A stretch of DNA of 64,000 nt, taken from assembly GCA_964602845.1 (NCBI GenBank), contig CAZRSW010000008.1, positions 1 through 64,000 on the forward strand. The letters are read 5' to 3'. Position 1 is the first letter of the stretch, and the number at the start of each line of letters is the position of its first letter. The notes beneath the pieces were generated by a model. The model was given only the letters and a program-made list of their open reading frames with translations, was not told where the DNA came from and did no database searches. Below, piece after piece: positions 36,355-45,741 of the stretch. Source of the stretch: CAZRSW01 sp964602845. Its GTDB lineage: Bacteria; Chloroflexota; Dehalococcoidia; Lucifugimonadales; UBA826. Made by a program: the position numbers and the translations under genes.

Positions 36355-37659
36355 ATGTCAAGAATAAGGGCACTTATTGAATGGGTACCTCGGACACGTC
36401 TGTATTACGGATGGATTGTCTTAGGCACTGCTTCTCTGGGTACCCTTGCTTCTACAGGGTCTGCTCAAGTTACTCTCGCAGGAGTTCAGGACTATATCCT
36501 AAATGACACTGGATGGGATCGAAGTACATTAGCGCTTGCAGTCACAATAGGTACATGGATCGGGGGTTTTTTGACCCCTGTTTTTGGACGTTTGGCGGAT
36601 ACCAAGGGGCCTCGAATAGTAATGTCAGTAACTGCTGTATTGATTGGGGTATGCTTCTATCAGGTAGCTGGAGCTTCATCCATATGGCATTTCGGGGCAG
36701 CTTACATAGTTTCAAGAGGTATCGGCGCGCCAGTTTTGATTAGTGTTGTGCCACGTACGATAGCGGTAAATTTTTTTCTGGAAAGGCGAAACCTGGCACT
36801 GGGATTTGTGTCGATGGCAAGGCCATTTTATGGGGCTCTGAACATACAGTTCATTTCATTTCTTTCTCTTATAGCTTCTTGGAGGATTGCCTACAAGATA
36901 TTGGGCATCTATTCGATAATCCTATCGGTACCGCTCTTTCTAATCCTACGAAAAACTCCAGAGGAACTCGGGTTATTACCAGATGGAAGGGTCATAGATG
37001 ATTCCTCCCAAGGAAAACAAAAATTTGATGTGGTAGCGCAATCAAATACTAGAGAAATGAGCTGGACGGCAAGGGAGGCAGTCAAGACACATTCGTTTTG
37101 GTTAATAGCGGTATCACAGTTCTTAACAATTTTGGTTCTGGGCACAATGGGATTTCAGTTAGTCCCTTACCTCACCGACTCCGGATTGTCTTTAGGTTTA
37201 GCGGCAATGGTATGGAGTATATCCGCTATTTTAGATGGGTGTTCACAACCTGTCTGGGGGCTCCTTTCTGACAAATATACACCCCGATCACTTACATTTG
37301 TCGTAGTGCTCTCTGCTATGGTTGCGACTACGGCATTTTTAATCATGGATGGAGCTTATATCGGATTGACTCTAGTACTGATATGGGCGACAGTAAATGG
37401 AGGCCTTGAGGTTCTCGGAGGTATGCTGTTGGCGAGTTACTATGGGAGGGATTCGTTCGGTACAATATCGGGTATGATAGGACCGTTCCAACTTGTTGGT
37501 TTAGGGCTTGGTCCGACTTTGGGGACGCTGCTTTACAAGTTTACTAACGGTTACAATTCGTTGTTTTTATTTGCCCTTTTTGCTTACATTATCGCTTGTG
37601 GATTGTTGATTATTGCTCGCAAACCGGACAGGCAAAATTTGGTGTTTGGAAACCCATAA
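36355..37659 (+). CDS. MFS transporter
   Basis: A 434-residue permease with about twelve membrane helices in two halves, separated by a polar loop at about 203-240. The inter-helix motif GRLADTKGPRIVM (about 79-91) is the MFS signature A, and a second copy appears as GLLSDKYTPRSL (about 301-312). The pattern is closest to the oxalate/formate antiporter-like and monocarboxylate-type MFS carriers, so an organic acid is a reasonable substrate guess. The ATG has no visible ribosome site. The preceding gene ends 47 bases before. Confidence 0.88.
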   Translation: MSRIRALIEWVPRTRLYYGWIVLGTASLGTLASTGSAQVTLAGVQDYILNDTGWDRSTLALAVTIGTWIGGFLTPVFGRLADTKGPRIVMSVTAVLIGVCFYQVAGASSIWHFGAAYIVSRGIGAPVLISVVPRTIAVNFFLERRNLALGFVSMARPFYGALNIQFISFLSLIASWRIAYKILGIYSIILSVPLFLILRKTPEELGLLPDGRVIDDSSQGKQKFDVVAQSNTREMSWTAREAVKTHSFWLIAVSQFLTILVLGTMGFQLVPYLTDSGLSLGLAAMVWSISAILDGCSQPVWGLLSDKYTPRSLTFVVVLSAMVATTAFLIMDGAYIGLTLVLIWATVNGGLEVLGGMLLASYYGRDSFGTISGMIGPFQLVGLGLGPTLGTLLYKFTNGYNSLFLFALFAYIIACGLLIIARKPDRQNLVFGNP

Positions 37660-37865
37660 AAATTGTCGTGGACGTGCCATGGATTTGATCTATAGGCTGT
37701 GATGACAACATTGCAACAAGTGTGAGTACTTCTGATGGGGTATACCCAGCGCTGTTCAGGGGGTTAGGGAAGCAACAGTGGAAGGATGTTCCGGGACTTG
37801 CCGTAAGAAAGAAATGAGAGATTGGGGCCACCATGTAAATAAAGCCTTTGTGGGCAACCCGGGTG

Positions 37866-38696
37866 CTATTTATTCGACACTGAGTCTATGGTTAACCGAT
37901 CAGGGATCCGTGATCCCTGATATCCTGACACACTTTTTCCTGCAGCTATGGTGGCGAAACGAGCGGAATGTTCGTGATCCCCTGTTTCCTTATATTCAAT
38001 GATGAACGCCGCGGTAAAAACATCCCCTGCTCCTGTTGGATCAATCTGTTTGATAGGTATTGAATCGAATTCGAATGTATTGCCTTGGGTGTAAAGGGTG
38101 GCTCCTTTTTGTCCCTTTGTTAGGATTAGAATTGGAACCATATCTTTCCAGCGGGTAATATCGGAGTAAGAGTGAAGATCCTCTGTAGAACATATCGCTG
38201 CATCAACGTATGGAAGTACGTTATCCCCTTTCCATTCCAATTGCTGGATCTTTCCATTGCGATCCCATCTTCGAGTCCAACCCTGGATGGATGCGATTGT
38301 TAAAGAATTATTGAAATGACATATTAAATTTGAATCTATCTCTCCGACAAGAGGCCCAAAGTGCACAATTTCTGGGCGTTTCCATTGAGGTGGAACGTCG
38401 GAAATCGCCAGAGGGTTTGCTGTTGATTCAACGTATTGGATCCTGTACTTATCTTGGTCAACATCAATATATTTGTTATGAAATATAGTTGTGTTTGAGG
38501 AGTAGCTGATGCTCTTATTGACTGTGGCCAATTCCCTAGGGAATGGAAACTCTTTTGAGCAACTTGTAACCATAGCCGCTGTGCAACCAAGTTTCCTTGC
38601 CGTGATTGCGCCGTAGTATACAGATCCTCCAATGGTGTTTCCTCCTGGTCGTCTGTCGTGGGTAATGTGACCAAGAACAAGATATTTGGGGGGCAT
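37866..38696 (-). CDS. PfkB-family carbohydrate or nucleoside kinase
   Basis: A ribokinase-fold sugar or nucleoside kinase of 276 residues. The C-terminal signature DPTGAGDVFTAAFIIEY (about 224-240) has the anion hole and catalytic Asp. The N-terminal GNTIGGSVYYGAITARKLG (about 18-36) corresponds to the substrate-binding GG switch. It is shorter than typical ribokinases (about 300) and lacks an obvious lid. GGGAG precedes the ATG at 11 bases. It stands alone between two plus-strand units; the substrate is unknown. Confidence 0.85.
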   Translation of the reverse strand: MPPKYLVLGHITHDRRPGGNTIGGSVYYGAITARKLGCTAAMVTSCSKEFPFPRELATVNKSISYSSNTTIFHNKYIDVDQDKYRIQYVESTANPLAISDVPPQWKRPEIVHFGPLVGEIDSNLICHFNNSLTIASIQGWTRRWDRNGKIQQLEWKGDNVLPYVDAAICSTEDLHSYSDITRWKDMVPILILTKGQKGATLYTQGNTFEFDSIPIKQIDPTGAGDVFTAAFIIEYKETGDHEHSARFATIAAGKSVSGYQGSRIPDRLTIDSVSNK

Positions 38697-38887
38697 CGTG
38701 ATGCAGTCTCCCTATAAATGAGTTTGGCCCGAGTCTTCCTTGATGTCCGACATAGCCATAGCTAATCCGTGTATTTCTTATTGCAGGTATCGATCCTACT
38801 TCATCATAATTAGCATCGATTGGGCTGGCAAGTAGTCATGTTAATATGGGTCGGGACTCAAAATCGTGAAAAATCAGGAGTAATTGC

Positions 38888-39175
38888 ATGTATGGTTCTA
38901 TTTTTAATATGGACGTGAAAGAAGGTCATGAAGGGGAATTATTAGGTCTAATGGATGCTTTAGAGGCCCCCGCTGGTATGTTGGGATGGTTTGTGATGAA
39001 GCCTGATCTCGATGATCGAAAATTGATTGGGGTAGCTGTTTTTCGAGATAAGGAGGCTTATGTTGCAAATGCAAATCGGCCTGAACAACATGAATCCTTT
39101 ATGAAGATTATGGATCATTTGGCATCGGAACCGGATTGGACCGACGGAGAATATGTCATAGGTGAAGTCATATAG
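38888..39175 (+). CDS. Antibiotic-biosynthesis-monooxygenase-like (dimeric alpha/beta barrel) protein
   Basis: The 95 residues fit a ferredoxin-like half of a dimeric alpha-beta barrel: FNMDVKEGHEGELLGLMDAL, then LGWFVMKPDLDDRKLIGVAVFRDKEAYVAN and EQHESFMKIMDHLASEP. ABM proteins include cofactor-free oxygenases and haem-degrading enzymes, and also many with no known activity. CAGGAG precedes the ATG. It is probably part of the island with the aminotransferases, with 160 bases between. Confidence 0.7.
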   Translation: MYGSIFNMDVKEGHEGELLGLMDALEAPAGMLGWFVMKPDLDDRKLIGVAVFRDKEAYVANANRPEQHESFMKIMDHLASEPDWTDGEYVIGEVI

Positions 39176-39262
39176 GCATTAATTTACCCTCAGACCTGTA
39201 AATATCGTATGGAGGACCTACCGGATGCTTGCGACCCTCCAATGAAACCTACTAAACATCTG

Positions 39263-39291
39263 TTGTTACGATTAGTTAAATGCTTGATAAT
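39263..39291 (+). promoter_or_regulatory. Possible promoter for the tandem aminotransferases
   Basis: TTGTTA (39263-39268) and GATAAT (39286-39291) are 17 bases apart, with the ATG of the first aminotransferase 44 bases beyond. Confidence 0.45.
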
Positions 39292-39335
39292 GGGGGTTTA
39301 GATATAGGAAGCTCCGGTGTAACGAGGTTGTCTAA

Positions 39336-40721
39336 ATGGATTTGCCCAAAAACACATCTGAAGAATTGCGTAGATCTTCACTTAGATATTTGTGGATGCA
39401 TAATAGGGACTGGACCTCAATGGGGGAGGAAGGTGACCCCCTCATAGTAGTTGAAGGTGAAGGGATCAGGGTAAAAGACATTGATGGTAATTCTTGGATT
39501 GACATTAATGGTGGTTATAATTCCGTTAATGCGGGTTATGGGAGAAGAGAAATCGCTGACGCTGTTCACAAGCAGCTCACAAAGTTACCTTATTTTCCCA
39601 ATGGTACGACTACTGAACCAACCATAGAATTAGCTCAAAAACTTACACAAATGTCCCCTGGAAACCTATCTAGGGTGTTTCCGGTCAGTGGTGGTTCAGA
39701 GGCTAACGAGACCGCCATAAAAATTGTCCGAGCATACCATCGCCGTAGGGGAGATAAAGGCCGGTATAAGATTATTAGTCGGAGAGGTTCATATCATGGT
39801 ACGACAGGTGGGGTGTTGTGGCTGGGTGGCCATGTATTGAATCCTAGGGCAGACTACGAGCCCGAATACCCCGGAATGCTGTATGCCCCTCACCCTAACT
39901 CCTATCGATGCGAATTTGGCGAAATGTCTGACTTGGAATGTGCTATTAAATGTGCCCAGGCAGTGGAGGACGTCATACTCCAAAATGGTCCCGAAACAAT
40001 AGCAGCTTTTATAGGAGAGCCGATTGCTGTTCCGGCAGGTGCTGTTGTACCGGGTGATCCCTATTGGCCAATGATACGTGATATATGTGATAAATATGGA
40101 GTTGTTCTTGTGATGGATGAGGTCATATGTGGGTTTGGGCGTACTGGTAAGATGTTTGCTTCCGAGCATTGGGATGTAGTTCCCGACATAATGACTGTAG
40201 CTAAAGGCATAACCAGTAGTTATTTTCCATTGGCTGCCACCTTAGTTTCAGAGGATATCGCCGATCAATTTGGTGGTGCAAACAATTATCTCCGGCATGT
40301 GTTTACATCGAGTGGGCACCCGGTGGCTTCGGCAGCGGCATTGAAAAACATAGAGATAATTCAAAGAGAAAATTTGGTAGAAAATGCGCGATCGGTCGGT
40401 GATTACTTAAAGGGGCAATTGTTGGAGCTGATGGAAACATGCTCAGTAATTGGGGATGTAAGGGGGAAAGGATTATTATTGGCTGTTGAGTTGGTCAGTG
40501 ATCGCAAAGAGAAGGCTACATTCCCCCCAGAATTCGAACTTGCTAAAAGGCTCAACCACAAATTCAGTAGAGAAGGTTTGATCTTTAGAGTAGGTGGACC
40601 AATCCTTACGATCGGTCCACCGCTATGTATAACCACATCAGAGGTGGACGAAATAGTGGTAATTCTAAAGCAATCTTTTCTAGAAATTGCCGAAGAATTC
40701 GGTATGGCCGGTATAATCTGA
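39336..40721 (+). CDS. Class III PLP-dependent aminotransferase, tandem copy 1
   Basis: A fold-type I aminotransferase of 461 residues: GEGIRVKDIDGNSWIDINGGYNSVNAGYG (about 43-71), PVSGGSEANETAIKIVRAYH (about 116-135), VLVMDEVICGFGRTGKMFASEHW (about 255-277) and the PLP lysine in MTVAKGITSSYFPLAAT. The family covers omega-amino acid:pyruvate, beta-alanine and GABA aminotransferases; the substrate is not fixed. It begins ELRRSSLRYLWMHNRDW, a stretch also found in copy 2. The second copy starts 41 bases after its stop, and the two clearly arose by duplication. Confidence 0.92.
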   Translation: MDLPKNTSEELRRSSLRYLWMHNRDWTSMGEEGDPLIVVEGEGIRVKDIDGNSWIDINGGYNSVNAGYGRREIADAVHKQLTKLPYFPNGTTTEPTIELAQKLTQMSPGNLSRVFPVSGGSEANETAIKIVRAYHRRRGDKGRYKIISRRGSYHGTTGGVLWLGGHVLNPRADYEPEYPGMLYAPHPNSYRCEFGEMSDLECAIKCAQAVEDVILQNGPETIAAFIGEPIAVPAGAVVPGDPYWPMIRDICDKYGVVLVMDEVICGFGRTGKMFASEHWDVVPDIMTVAKGITSSYFPLAATLVSEDIADQFGGANNYLRHVFTSSGHPVASAAALKNIEIIQRENLVENARSVGDYLKGQLLELMETCSVIGDVRGKGLLLAVELVSDRKEKATFPPEFELAKRLNHKFSREGLIFRVGGPILTIGPPLCITTSEVDEIVVILKQSFLEIAEEFGMAGII

Positions 40722-40762
40722 AGCTATGCTAAGTTTTTTTGATAGGAAGGGATTTTATCAAG

Positions 40763-42130
40763 ATGGCAGTTACAAAAAATAGGATCAATCAGATAAAAGC
40801 AGCTGGACTCAATCACCTTTGGATGCATAATCGGGATTGGATAAAAACTGGGGAGTATGGTGGTCCAGATATTATAGTTGACGCTAACGGCGTGGAAGTG
40901 ATTGACATTGAAGGTAATTCTTGGATTGACGTTAATGGTGGTTACAGTTCCGTAAATGTGGGTTACGGACGAACAGAAGTGGCAGATGCAGTGAAGGAAC
41001 AGATGCTGCGCATACCTTATTTCCCTCAAGGTACAACTACTATTCCAGCGATTCGACTGGCAGAAAAACTTGCATCCATACTGCCAGGTAACTTGGAGAG
41101 ATCATGGTTAGTTAGTGGAGGCTCAGAAGCCAATGAAACGGCTGTAAAAATAGCTAGATCATACCATAGCCGTGTAGGAGAAAACGGTAGATACAAAGTT
41201 ATCAGTAGGCGTGGCTCCTATCATGGGGCGACCGCAGGTGTGTTGTGGATGGGTAGTGGAGTAGATAGAGTTGATTACGAGCCTTCTCCTCCGGGCATGT
41301 TATATGTTCCACAGCCAAATTCGTATAGGTGTGAATTTGGCTCCAGGACTGAAGAAGAGTGTGCAGTGAGGTGTGCAGAAGCTGTCGAACGCATGATCCT
41401 CTTTCATGGCCCAGAAACGATAGCTGCTTTTATAGGTGAACCGATATCCGCGTCAGCCCTGGCGGCTGTACCAGGGGACATATATTGGCCGATGTTAAGG
41501 GAAATATGCCAGAAATATGGCGTACTACTGATTGCTGACGAGGTGATTACTGGATTTGGCCGTACTGGAAAAATGTTTGCTTCGGATCATTGGGATCTAG
41601 TACCTGATTTGATGACTGTGGCCAAAGGTATCACTAGTAGCTATGTCCCTATGGCAGCGGCCATAGCTAAGAGAGAGGTAGCCGACGTTTTCTCTGGACC
41701 GGAGAACATATTTCGGCAAGCCCTTACTTCTGGTGGGCACCCGATTTCTGCGGCTGCTGCGTTAGCGAATATAGAAATAATAGAGTCCGATAAATTGGTT
41801 GAAAATTCTGCAAAAATGGGCAGTTACTTCAAGGATAAGCTTATGGATCTTAAGGTGGATCATCCAATTATGGGGGACGTGAGAGGTCTGGGCTTGCTCT
41901 TAGGAGTAGAACTTGTAAAAAATCATGTTACGAAGGAAAAGTTCCCTGAGGAGTTCCGCCTCGGGGAGAAATTAACGGAGCAATTCCGAAACAATCGTTT
42001 GATTTTGTCAGGTAATGACAAGGGAGTGAGCCTAAGCCCGCCTCTATGTGTTAAGCAGAATGAAATTGAAACAATTGTAGATAGGTTGGATAAAGCCTTT
42101 ACGGCTATAGAAGTCGAGATGTCTGACTAG
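40763..42130 (+). CDS. Class III PLP-dependent aminotransferase, tandem copy 2
   Basis: From ATG 40763 (AGGAAGGG upstream) it has 455 residues, collinear with copy 1: LNHLWMHNRDW, GNSWIDVNGGYSSVNVGYG, LVSGGSEANETAVKIARSYH, LLIADEVITGFGRTGKMFASDHW and the PLP lysine in MTVAKGITSSYVPMAAA. Differences are concentrated in the C-terminal small domain (ILSGNDKGVSLSPPLCV against FRVGGPILTIGPPLCI), which shapes the substrate pocket. The pair could use different amino donors or form a heterodimer. Its stop is 25 bases from that of the cassette C NHL gene on the other strand. Confidence 0.92.
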   Translation: MAVTKNRINQIKAAGLNHLWMHNRDWIKTGEYGGPDIIVDANGVEVIDIEGNSWIDVNGGYSSVNVGYGRTEVADAVKEQMLRIPYFPQGTTTIPAIRLAEKLASILPGNLERSWLVSGGSEANETAVKIARSYHSRVGENGRYKVISRRGSYHGATAGVLWMGSGVDRVDYEPSPPGMLYVPQPNSYRCEFGSRTEEECAVRCAEAVERMILFHGPETIAAFIGEPISASALAAVPGDIYWPMLREICQKYGVLLIADEVITGFGRTGKMFASDHWDLVPDLMTVAKGITSSYVPMAAAIAKREVADVFSGPENIFRQALTSGGHPISAAAALANIEIIESDKLVENSAKMGSYFKDKLMDLKVDHPIMGDVRGLGLLLGVELVKNHVTKEKFPEEFRLGEKLTEQFRNNRLILSGNDKGVSLSPPLCVKQNEIETIVDRLDKAFTAIEVEMSD

Positions 42131-42154
42131 GACGGTTTCCACAGAGGAAATGGT

Positions 42155-43162
42155 CTAGAGGTTAAATTGTGGTTCGGTATAAGAAATTTCTCTTTGATAG
42201 ACCTGTAACCGGCATCTAGTGCTATCCACTATGATGATGCGATCGTCGCCATCAATCGTTATACCCCGAGGTCTATCAAACTTCTTAACTGGTGTTAGAT
42301 CTTCCACTCGGTTAAAGGCTTTTCTGACATCCTCATTTGCGTCCAGAATGATGTTAGCCCATTTGGAAAATTCCATGGCATCGCCGTAGAGAGCGGTTAA
42401 CGGAGACCCGTCACTAGCAAAAATCTGAACCCTTTTATTTCCCCAATCGGTCACATATACATCGTCGTGGGAATCTATCGCTACATCAGCCGGACGTAAT
42501 AATCCGCCTCCCCGGGAATTTTCTCCGAAACTCATTAAGTAGGTGCCATCACTAGTGAACTTTTGGACCCGATTGTTACCCCAGTCTGCTACATAAATGT
42601 TCCCATTGTTATCGATTGTGATTCCCCACGGCTTATCAAATTGTCCGGGTCCATCGCCACTCATCCCCCAGGAGTCTATGTAATCACCTTCACATGTATA
42701 TTTCTGAATTCTATTATTAAATGTATCCACAATATTGATGTGGTTTTGATTGTCAAAGATGATCCCTGCAGGTCCGATGAACTCGCCTATGCCGCTTCCT
42801 TTTTGCCCCCACTGGTTAATTTTTTCACCGTCTGAATTGTAGACGTACACGGTATTGTCGAATTCATCGGAGCAATAGAGGTTGTCGTCATGATCTACAG
42901 CTAGCCCAGCAGGCCAGGCAAAGTCTCCAGTTCCGAACTCTCCCAAAAATTCTTCATCAATAGTTAGTTTAGTAATTCTGAGGCGATTCTTAGATATTTG
43001 AGTGTCCATGGTAGCAAATTGTCCACGGCTTACCACGTATAAGATACCATCAGATGAAATAGCTAAGTCTGTAGGATGAAGGAAACCTTTACCTGAGGTC
43101 GCAAATGCTCCTAATGTGTGACTGTAGGTCCAAGCACGCCCTGAGGCTGTCGTTGTAAACAT
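42155..43162 (-). CDS. NHL-repeat beta-propeller protein (cassette C)
   Basis: The frame is open 22 codons further upstream, but the ATG at 43162 forms a TGATG junction with the DUF1501 stop and is taken as the start (335 residues). Blades include GDFAWPAGLAVDHDDNLYCSDEFDN, GEFIGPAGIIFDNQNHINIVD and GQFDKPWGITIDNNGNIYVAD. The pre-final insertion is shorter than in A and B and begins YGDAMEFSKWANIILDANEDV. It ends RCRLQVYQRE. It has no signal peptide. Last gene of the cassette, probably coupled in translation to DUF1501. Confidence 0.9.
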   Translation of the reverse strand: MFTTTASGRAWTYSHTLGAFATSGKGFLHPTDLAISSDGILYVVSRGQFATMDTQISKNRLRITKLTIDEEFLGEFGTGDFAWPAGLAVDHDDNLYCSDEFDNTVYVYNSDGEKINQWGQKGSGIGEFIGPAGIIFDNQNHINIVDTFNNRIQKYTCEGDYIDSWGMSGDGPGQFDKPWGITIDNNGNIYVADWGNNRVQKFTSDGTYLMSFGENSRGGGLLRPADVAIDSHDDVYVTDWGNKRVQIFASDGSPLTALYGDAMEFSKWANIILDANEDVRKAFNRVEDLTPVKKFDRPRGITIDGDDRIIIVDSTRCRLQVYQREISYTEPQFNL

Positions 43163-44292
43163 CAGCCTATAAATCTTGGTTTTTCGTAGTGTCCGTCTAG
43201 AATTGCACCTGCATCTAAGTTGAGCCAATCCTCGATCAATTCACTGTACATACTTCTGAAATCCATGTTGGAGACAAGATCTCCCTCATTGAGCGCAGAG
43301 GGAGATGTTTCTGGGTATTCTCCATAGAATCCCCCTTGCACCATGGGACCCAAGACAAAGGCTACTCCGGCAGCACCATGATCCGTACCAGAACCGTTGT
43401 CCCTTACTCTTCTCCCAAACTCCGAGAATATGAGCATAACAACATTTTTATCAGCCTCATGTTCTTTTAGATCGTCCCAGAAATCGGCGATTGCAATGCT
43501 TGTCTCGGCTAATAATTTCGCGTGTGTTAACTCTTGAATCCCGTGAGTGTCAAAGCTGCCATGTTCAGCATAAAATATCTTTGTACCCACGTTGGCAGTA
43601 TGTATCATGGCGATATCTTTCAGATTGTCTCCGACGCTACCCTGACTATATTCCACGGTTGATGAATACTTAGATGGTATGGGTTTTAGAATATCTAAGC
43701 CGTTTAAGAGGTCCGTACCAGTTCTACTTAAATAATCCATCACTGGCCCCGTCCCGATTGACGGACTATACATTTTGGCAAATTTATCCAACATTTTGTT
43801 GCGCTGATATTCCTGCTCAACTCCTGTGAGAAGTCCAAAGTTTGCTAGGCTAGCCAATGATGACACAGATGCATTCTGTGCAGTTAGTGCTCGGGGTAAT
43901 CCTTGCCCGATGTTGACCGCTGTTACAGGATTTTCACTTTTAGGGTCAAGATCTCTTATCACTTTCCCAAGCCAACCTTCATTAGCTATTTCGTCAGGTT
44001 CTCCCGTGTGCCAGATGTCCATGGACCTGAAATGGGATCGAGAAGGGTTGTTGTACCCGATTCCATGGATAATAGCCATGTTCCCTTGGTCGTATATTTC
44101 TTTCAGGGGTTGCATAGATGGATGAAATCCCAGTTCATTATCTATCTTTATCACCTCTGATTCGGGTATCTTCAAGGATGGTCTACTATCGTAATAGTTA
44201 GAATCGCAATAAGGAACTATAGTATTCATATAATCGTTTCCGCCGGTCAGCTGTAGAACAACTAACACGGGTTCATGATTGGGTTGGTTCAT
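43162..44292 (-). CDS. DUF1501-family protein (cassette C)
   Basis: From ATG 44292 (AGGAGTGAGAGG directly upstream) it has 376 residues: VLVVLQLTGGNDYMNTIVPYCD, IHGIGYNNPSRSHFRSMDIWHTGE, GSFDTHGIQEL and FSEFGRRVRDNGSGTDHGAAGV. TTG 44310 adds six residues that carry no signal, and is rejected. As in the other two copies the core begins within about 12 residues of the N-terminus. It lies 33 bases after DUF1800 and shares one base with the NHL start, so all three are one operon. Relative to A and B it is the most diverged DUF1501. Confidence 0.92.
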   Translation of the reverse strand: MNQPNHEPVLVVLQLTGGNDYMNTIVPYCDSNYYDSRPSLKIPESEVIKIDNELGFHPSMQPLKEIYDQGNMAIIHGIGYNNPSRSHFRSMDIWHTGEPDEIANEGWLGKVIRDLDPKSENPVTAVNIGQGLPRALTAQNASVSSLASLANFGLLTGVEQEYQRNKMLDKFAKMYSPSIGTGPVMDYLSRTGTDLLNGLDILKPIPSKYSSTVEYSQGSVGDNLKDIAMIHTANVGTKIFYAEHGSFDTHGIQELTHAKLLAETSIAIADFWDDLKEHEADKNVVMLIFSEFGRRVRDNGSGTDHGAAGVAFVLGPMVQGGFYGEYPETSPSALNEGDLVSNMDFRSMYSELIEDWLNLDAGAILDGHYEKPRFIG

Positions 44293-44325
44293 CCTCTCAC
44301 TCCTATACAATATCCAGGCTTAACA

Positions 44326-45741
44326 TTAACCAAACTGATATTCCTTAGTTGATGCTATCAATGCAAAGGTTTCACCGACTCGTCTAGATAAGTCAGCAAG
44401 TTCTTGTTCACTATCCCATCGAATAGAACCCTCTTCTCGGACGTGATTTTTTATCTCCAAAAGGGAAGCGTCCTTTAGTTGTATCGGTCCTATCAGGTCC
44501 AAACATTCCTCTACAAATTTATCAGTGTTTTCGTAGGCGTTCTTACTCTTGATCCGTTCAATAACTTCTTGCATTCCCGGCAATTTGGTATTGCTAACTC
44601 TGTCGACAACGAAGTTTATGCGTTTTGCCAATGTCCCACTATTTATCCAACCGGTACCAGTGTGCCAGCCTTCAACACTAGGCGGGTCCAGGATGGTTTG
44701 GCCCATATAGCCGGGCTGTTTTGCAACGTCTTCAATGAGTGGTATGTCAGGGTGGGCCCCTTCCAGGTCTCTAGTAAACCTTATGGTACCAACAAACATT
44801 TCTATAGGACTCTTTATCTTTAAGTACAACGATTCTTTAAAGAAATCAGAATTGAACAGAGTTCTTAGAACAGATTTCATGTCATAGCCAGAACTTGAGA
44901 ACTCATTTGCGATTATTTCAATTGCCTCGGGGTCTCTTGGGGGGTTGGTTGGCCAAAGTGGAACGGGAGGTTCATCGGCCACGAAAAAATTATATAGATG
45001 CCTGGCAATGAACCTGTGGCAGGCTGGGTGATCAATAATGATGTCAATGATGTCATCTCCATTAAACTTTCCATTATGACCGAGGAATGTTTTTTCTGAA
45101 TAATCATGATCCTCTGGTTTGAACTCAAAGTCCCAGTAAAATCGCCCGTATGGATTCGTGGGTATTTTGGGACTTATGGTCCATCCTGTGAATGCCCGAG
45201 CGCAGTTTTTAACGTCATCTTCAGTGTAATTGCCCACACCCATGGAGAATAATTCCAACAGTTCACGCCCCCAGTTTTCGTTTGGGGATTGTTTGTGATT
45301 GAGATTATTGTCCAGCCAGAAAATCATTGCAGGATCTTTTGCTAGTTCAACTAAAAGGTCCCTATAACTGCCCATTCCATGATCTCGGAACATTTGAATC
45401 TGCTGAAGCATATGATTAGGGGCATCAACTTTTGCGTCTCCCGTAGCAAATAGGTGGTGATAAAACAATGCTAACTTTTCTTGGAGCGGGTGGTTCGTAT
45501 GTATCATGTAATACAGCCAGTGCGTCACGCCCTGAACCTGGCTGAAGGCGACTTCGGTCATGGGTAGATACCGATAAAGCATACTTTCATCCACCGCGGC
45601 TTCAGAATCGGTGTTGAGCAATTCTTCTACTGTTGATTCGTAGCCATTGTCTGCTTTTGACTCAATTTCCGCTCGGCTAGCCCCGAAGCCAGCTCGGCGT
45701 AGGAGATGTGACATTAACGTTATGTCTTCTGTCGTAGGCAT
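44326..45741 (-). CDS. DUF1800-family protein (cassette C)
   Basis: From ATG 45741 (GGAGGT six bases upstream) it has 471 residues. Landmarks: LMSHLLRRAGFGASRAEIE, KLALFYHHLFATG, DPAMIFWLDNNLNHKQSPNENWGRELLELFSMGVGNYTEDDVKNCARAFTGWT (about 131-184) and FNSDFFKE. It shares the insertion PPVPLWPTNPPRDPEAIE with the cassette B copy (PPVPQWPYQAPRDSEAVD); cassette A lacks it, so B and C are closer here. It is the first gene of the cassette. Confidence 0.92.
   Translation of the reverse strand: MPTTEDITLMSHLLRRAGFGASRAEIESKADNGYESTVEELLNTDSEAAVDESMLYRYLPMTEVAFSQVQGVTHWLYYMIHTNHPLQEKLALFYHHLFATGDAKVDAPNHMLQQIQMFRDHGMGSYRDLLVELAKDPAMIFWLDNNLNHKQSPNENWGRELLELFSMGVGNYTEDDVKNCARAFTGWTISPKIPTNPYGRFYWDFEFKPEDHDYSEKTFLGHNGKFNGDDIIDIIIDHPACHRFIARHLYNFFVADEPPVPLWPTNPPRDPEAIEIIANEFSSSGYDMKSVLRTLFNSDFFKESLYLKIKSPIEMFVGTIRFTRDLEGAHPDIPLIEDVAKQPGYMGQTILDPPSVEGWHTGTGWINSGTLAKRINFVVDRVSNTKLPGMQEVIERIKSKNAYENTDKFVEECLDLIGPIQLKDASLLEIKNHVREEGSIRWDSEQELADLSRRVGETFALIASTKEYQFG

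Noticed and set aside
37660..38002. Plus-strand frame after the MFS gene that runs into the PfkB gene
   Set aside because: It encodes no recognisable domain and overlaps the end of a well-supported kinase gene on the other strand.
43163..43228. Upstream extension of the cassette C NHL protein
   Set aside because: It overlaps the end of DUF1501 in another frame and is arginine-rich with no ribosome site; the TGATG start is preferred.
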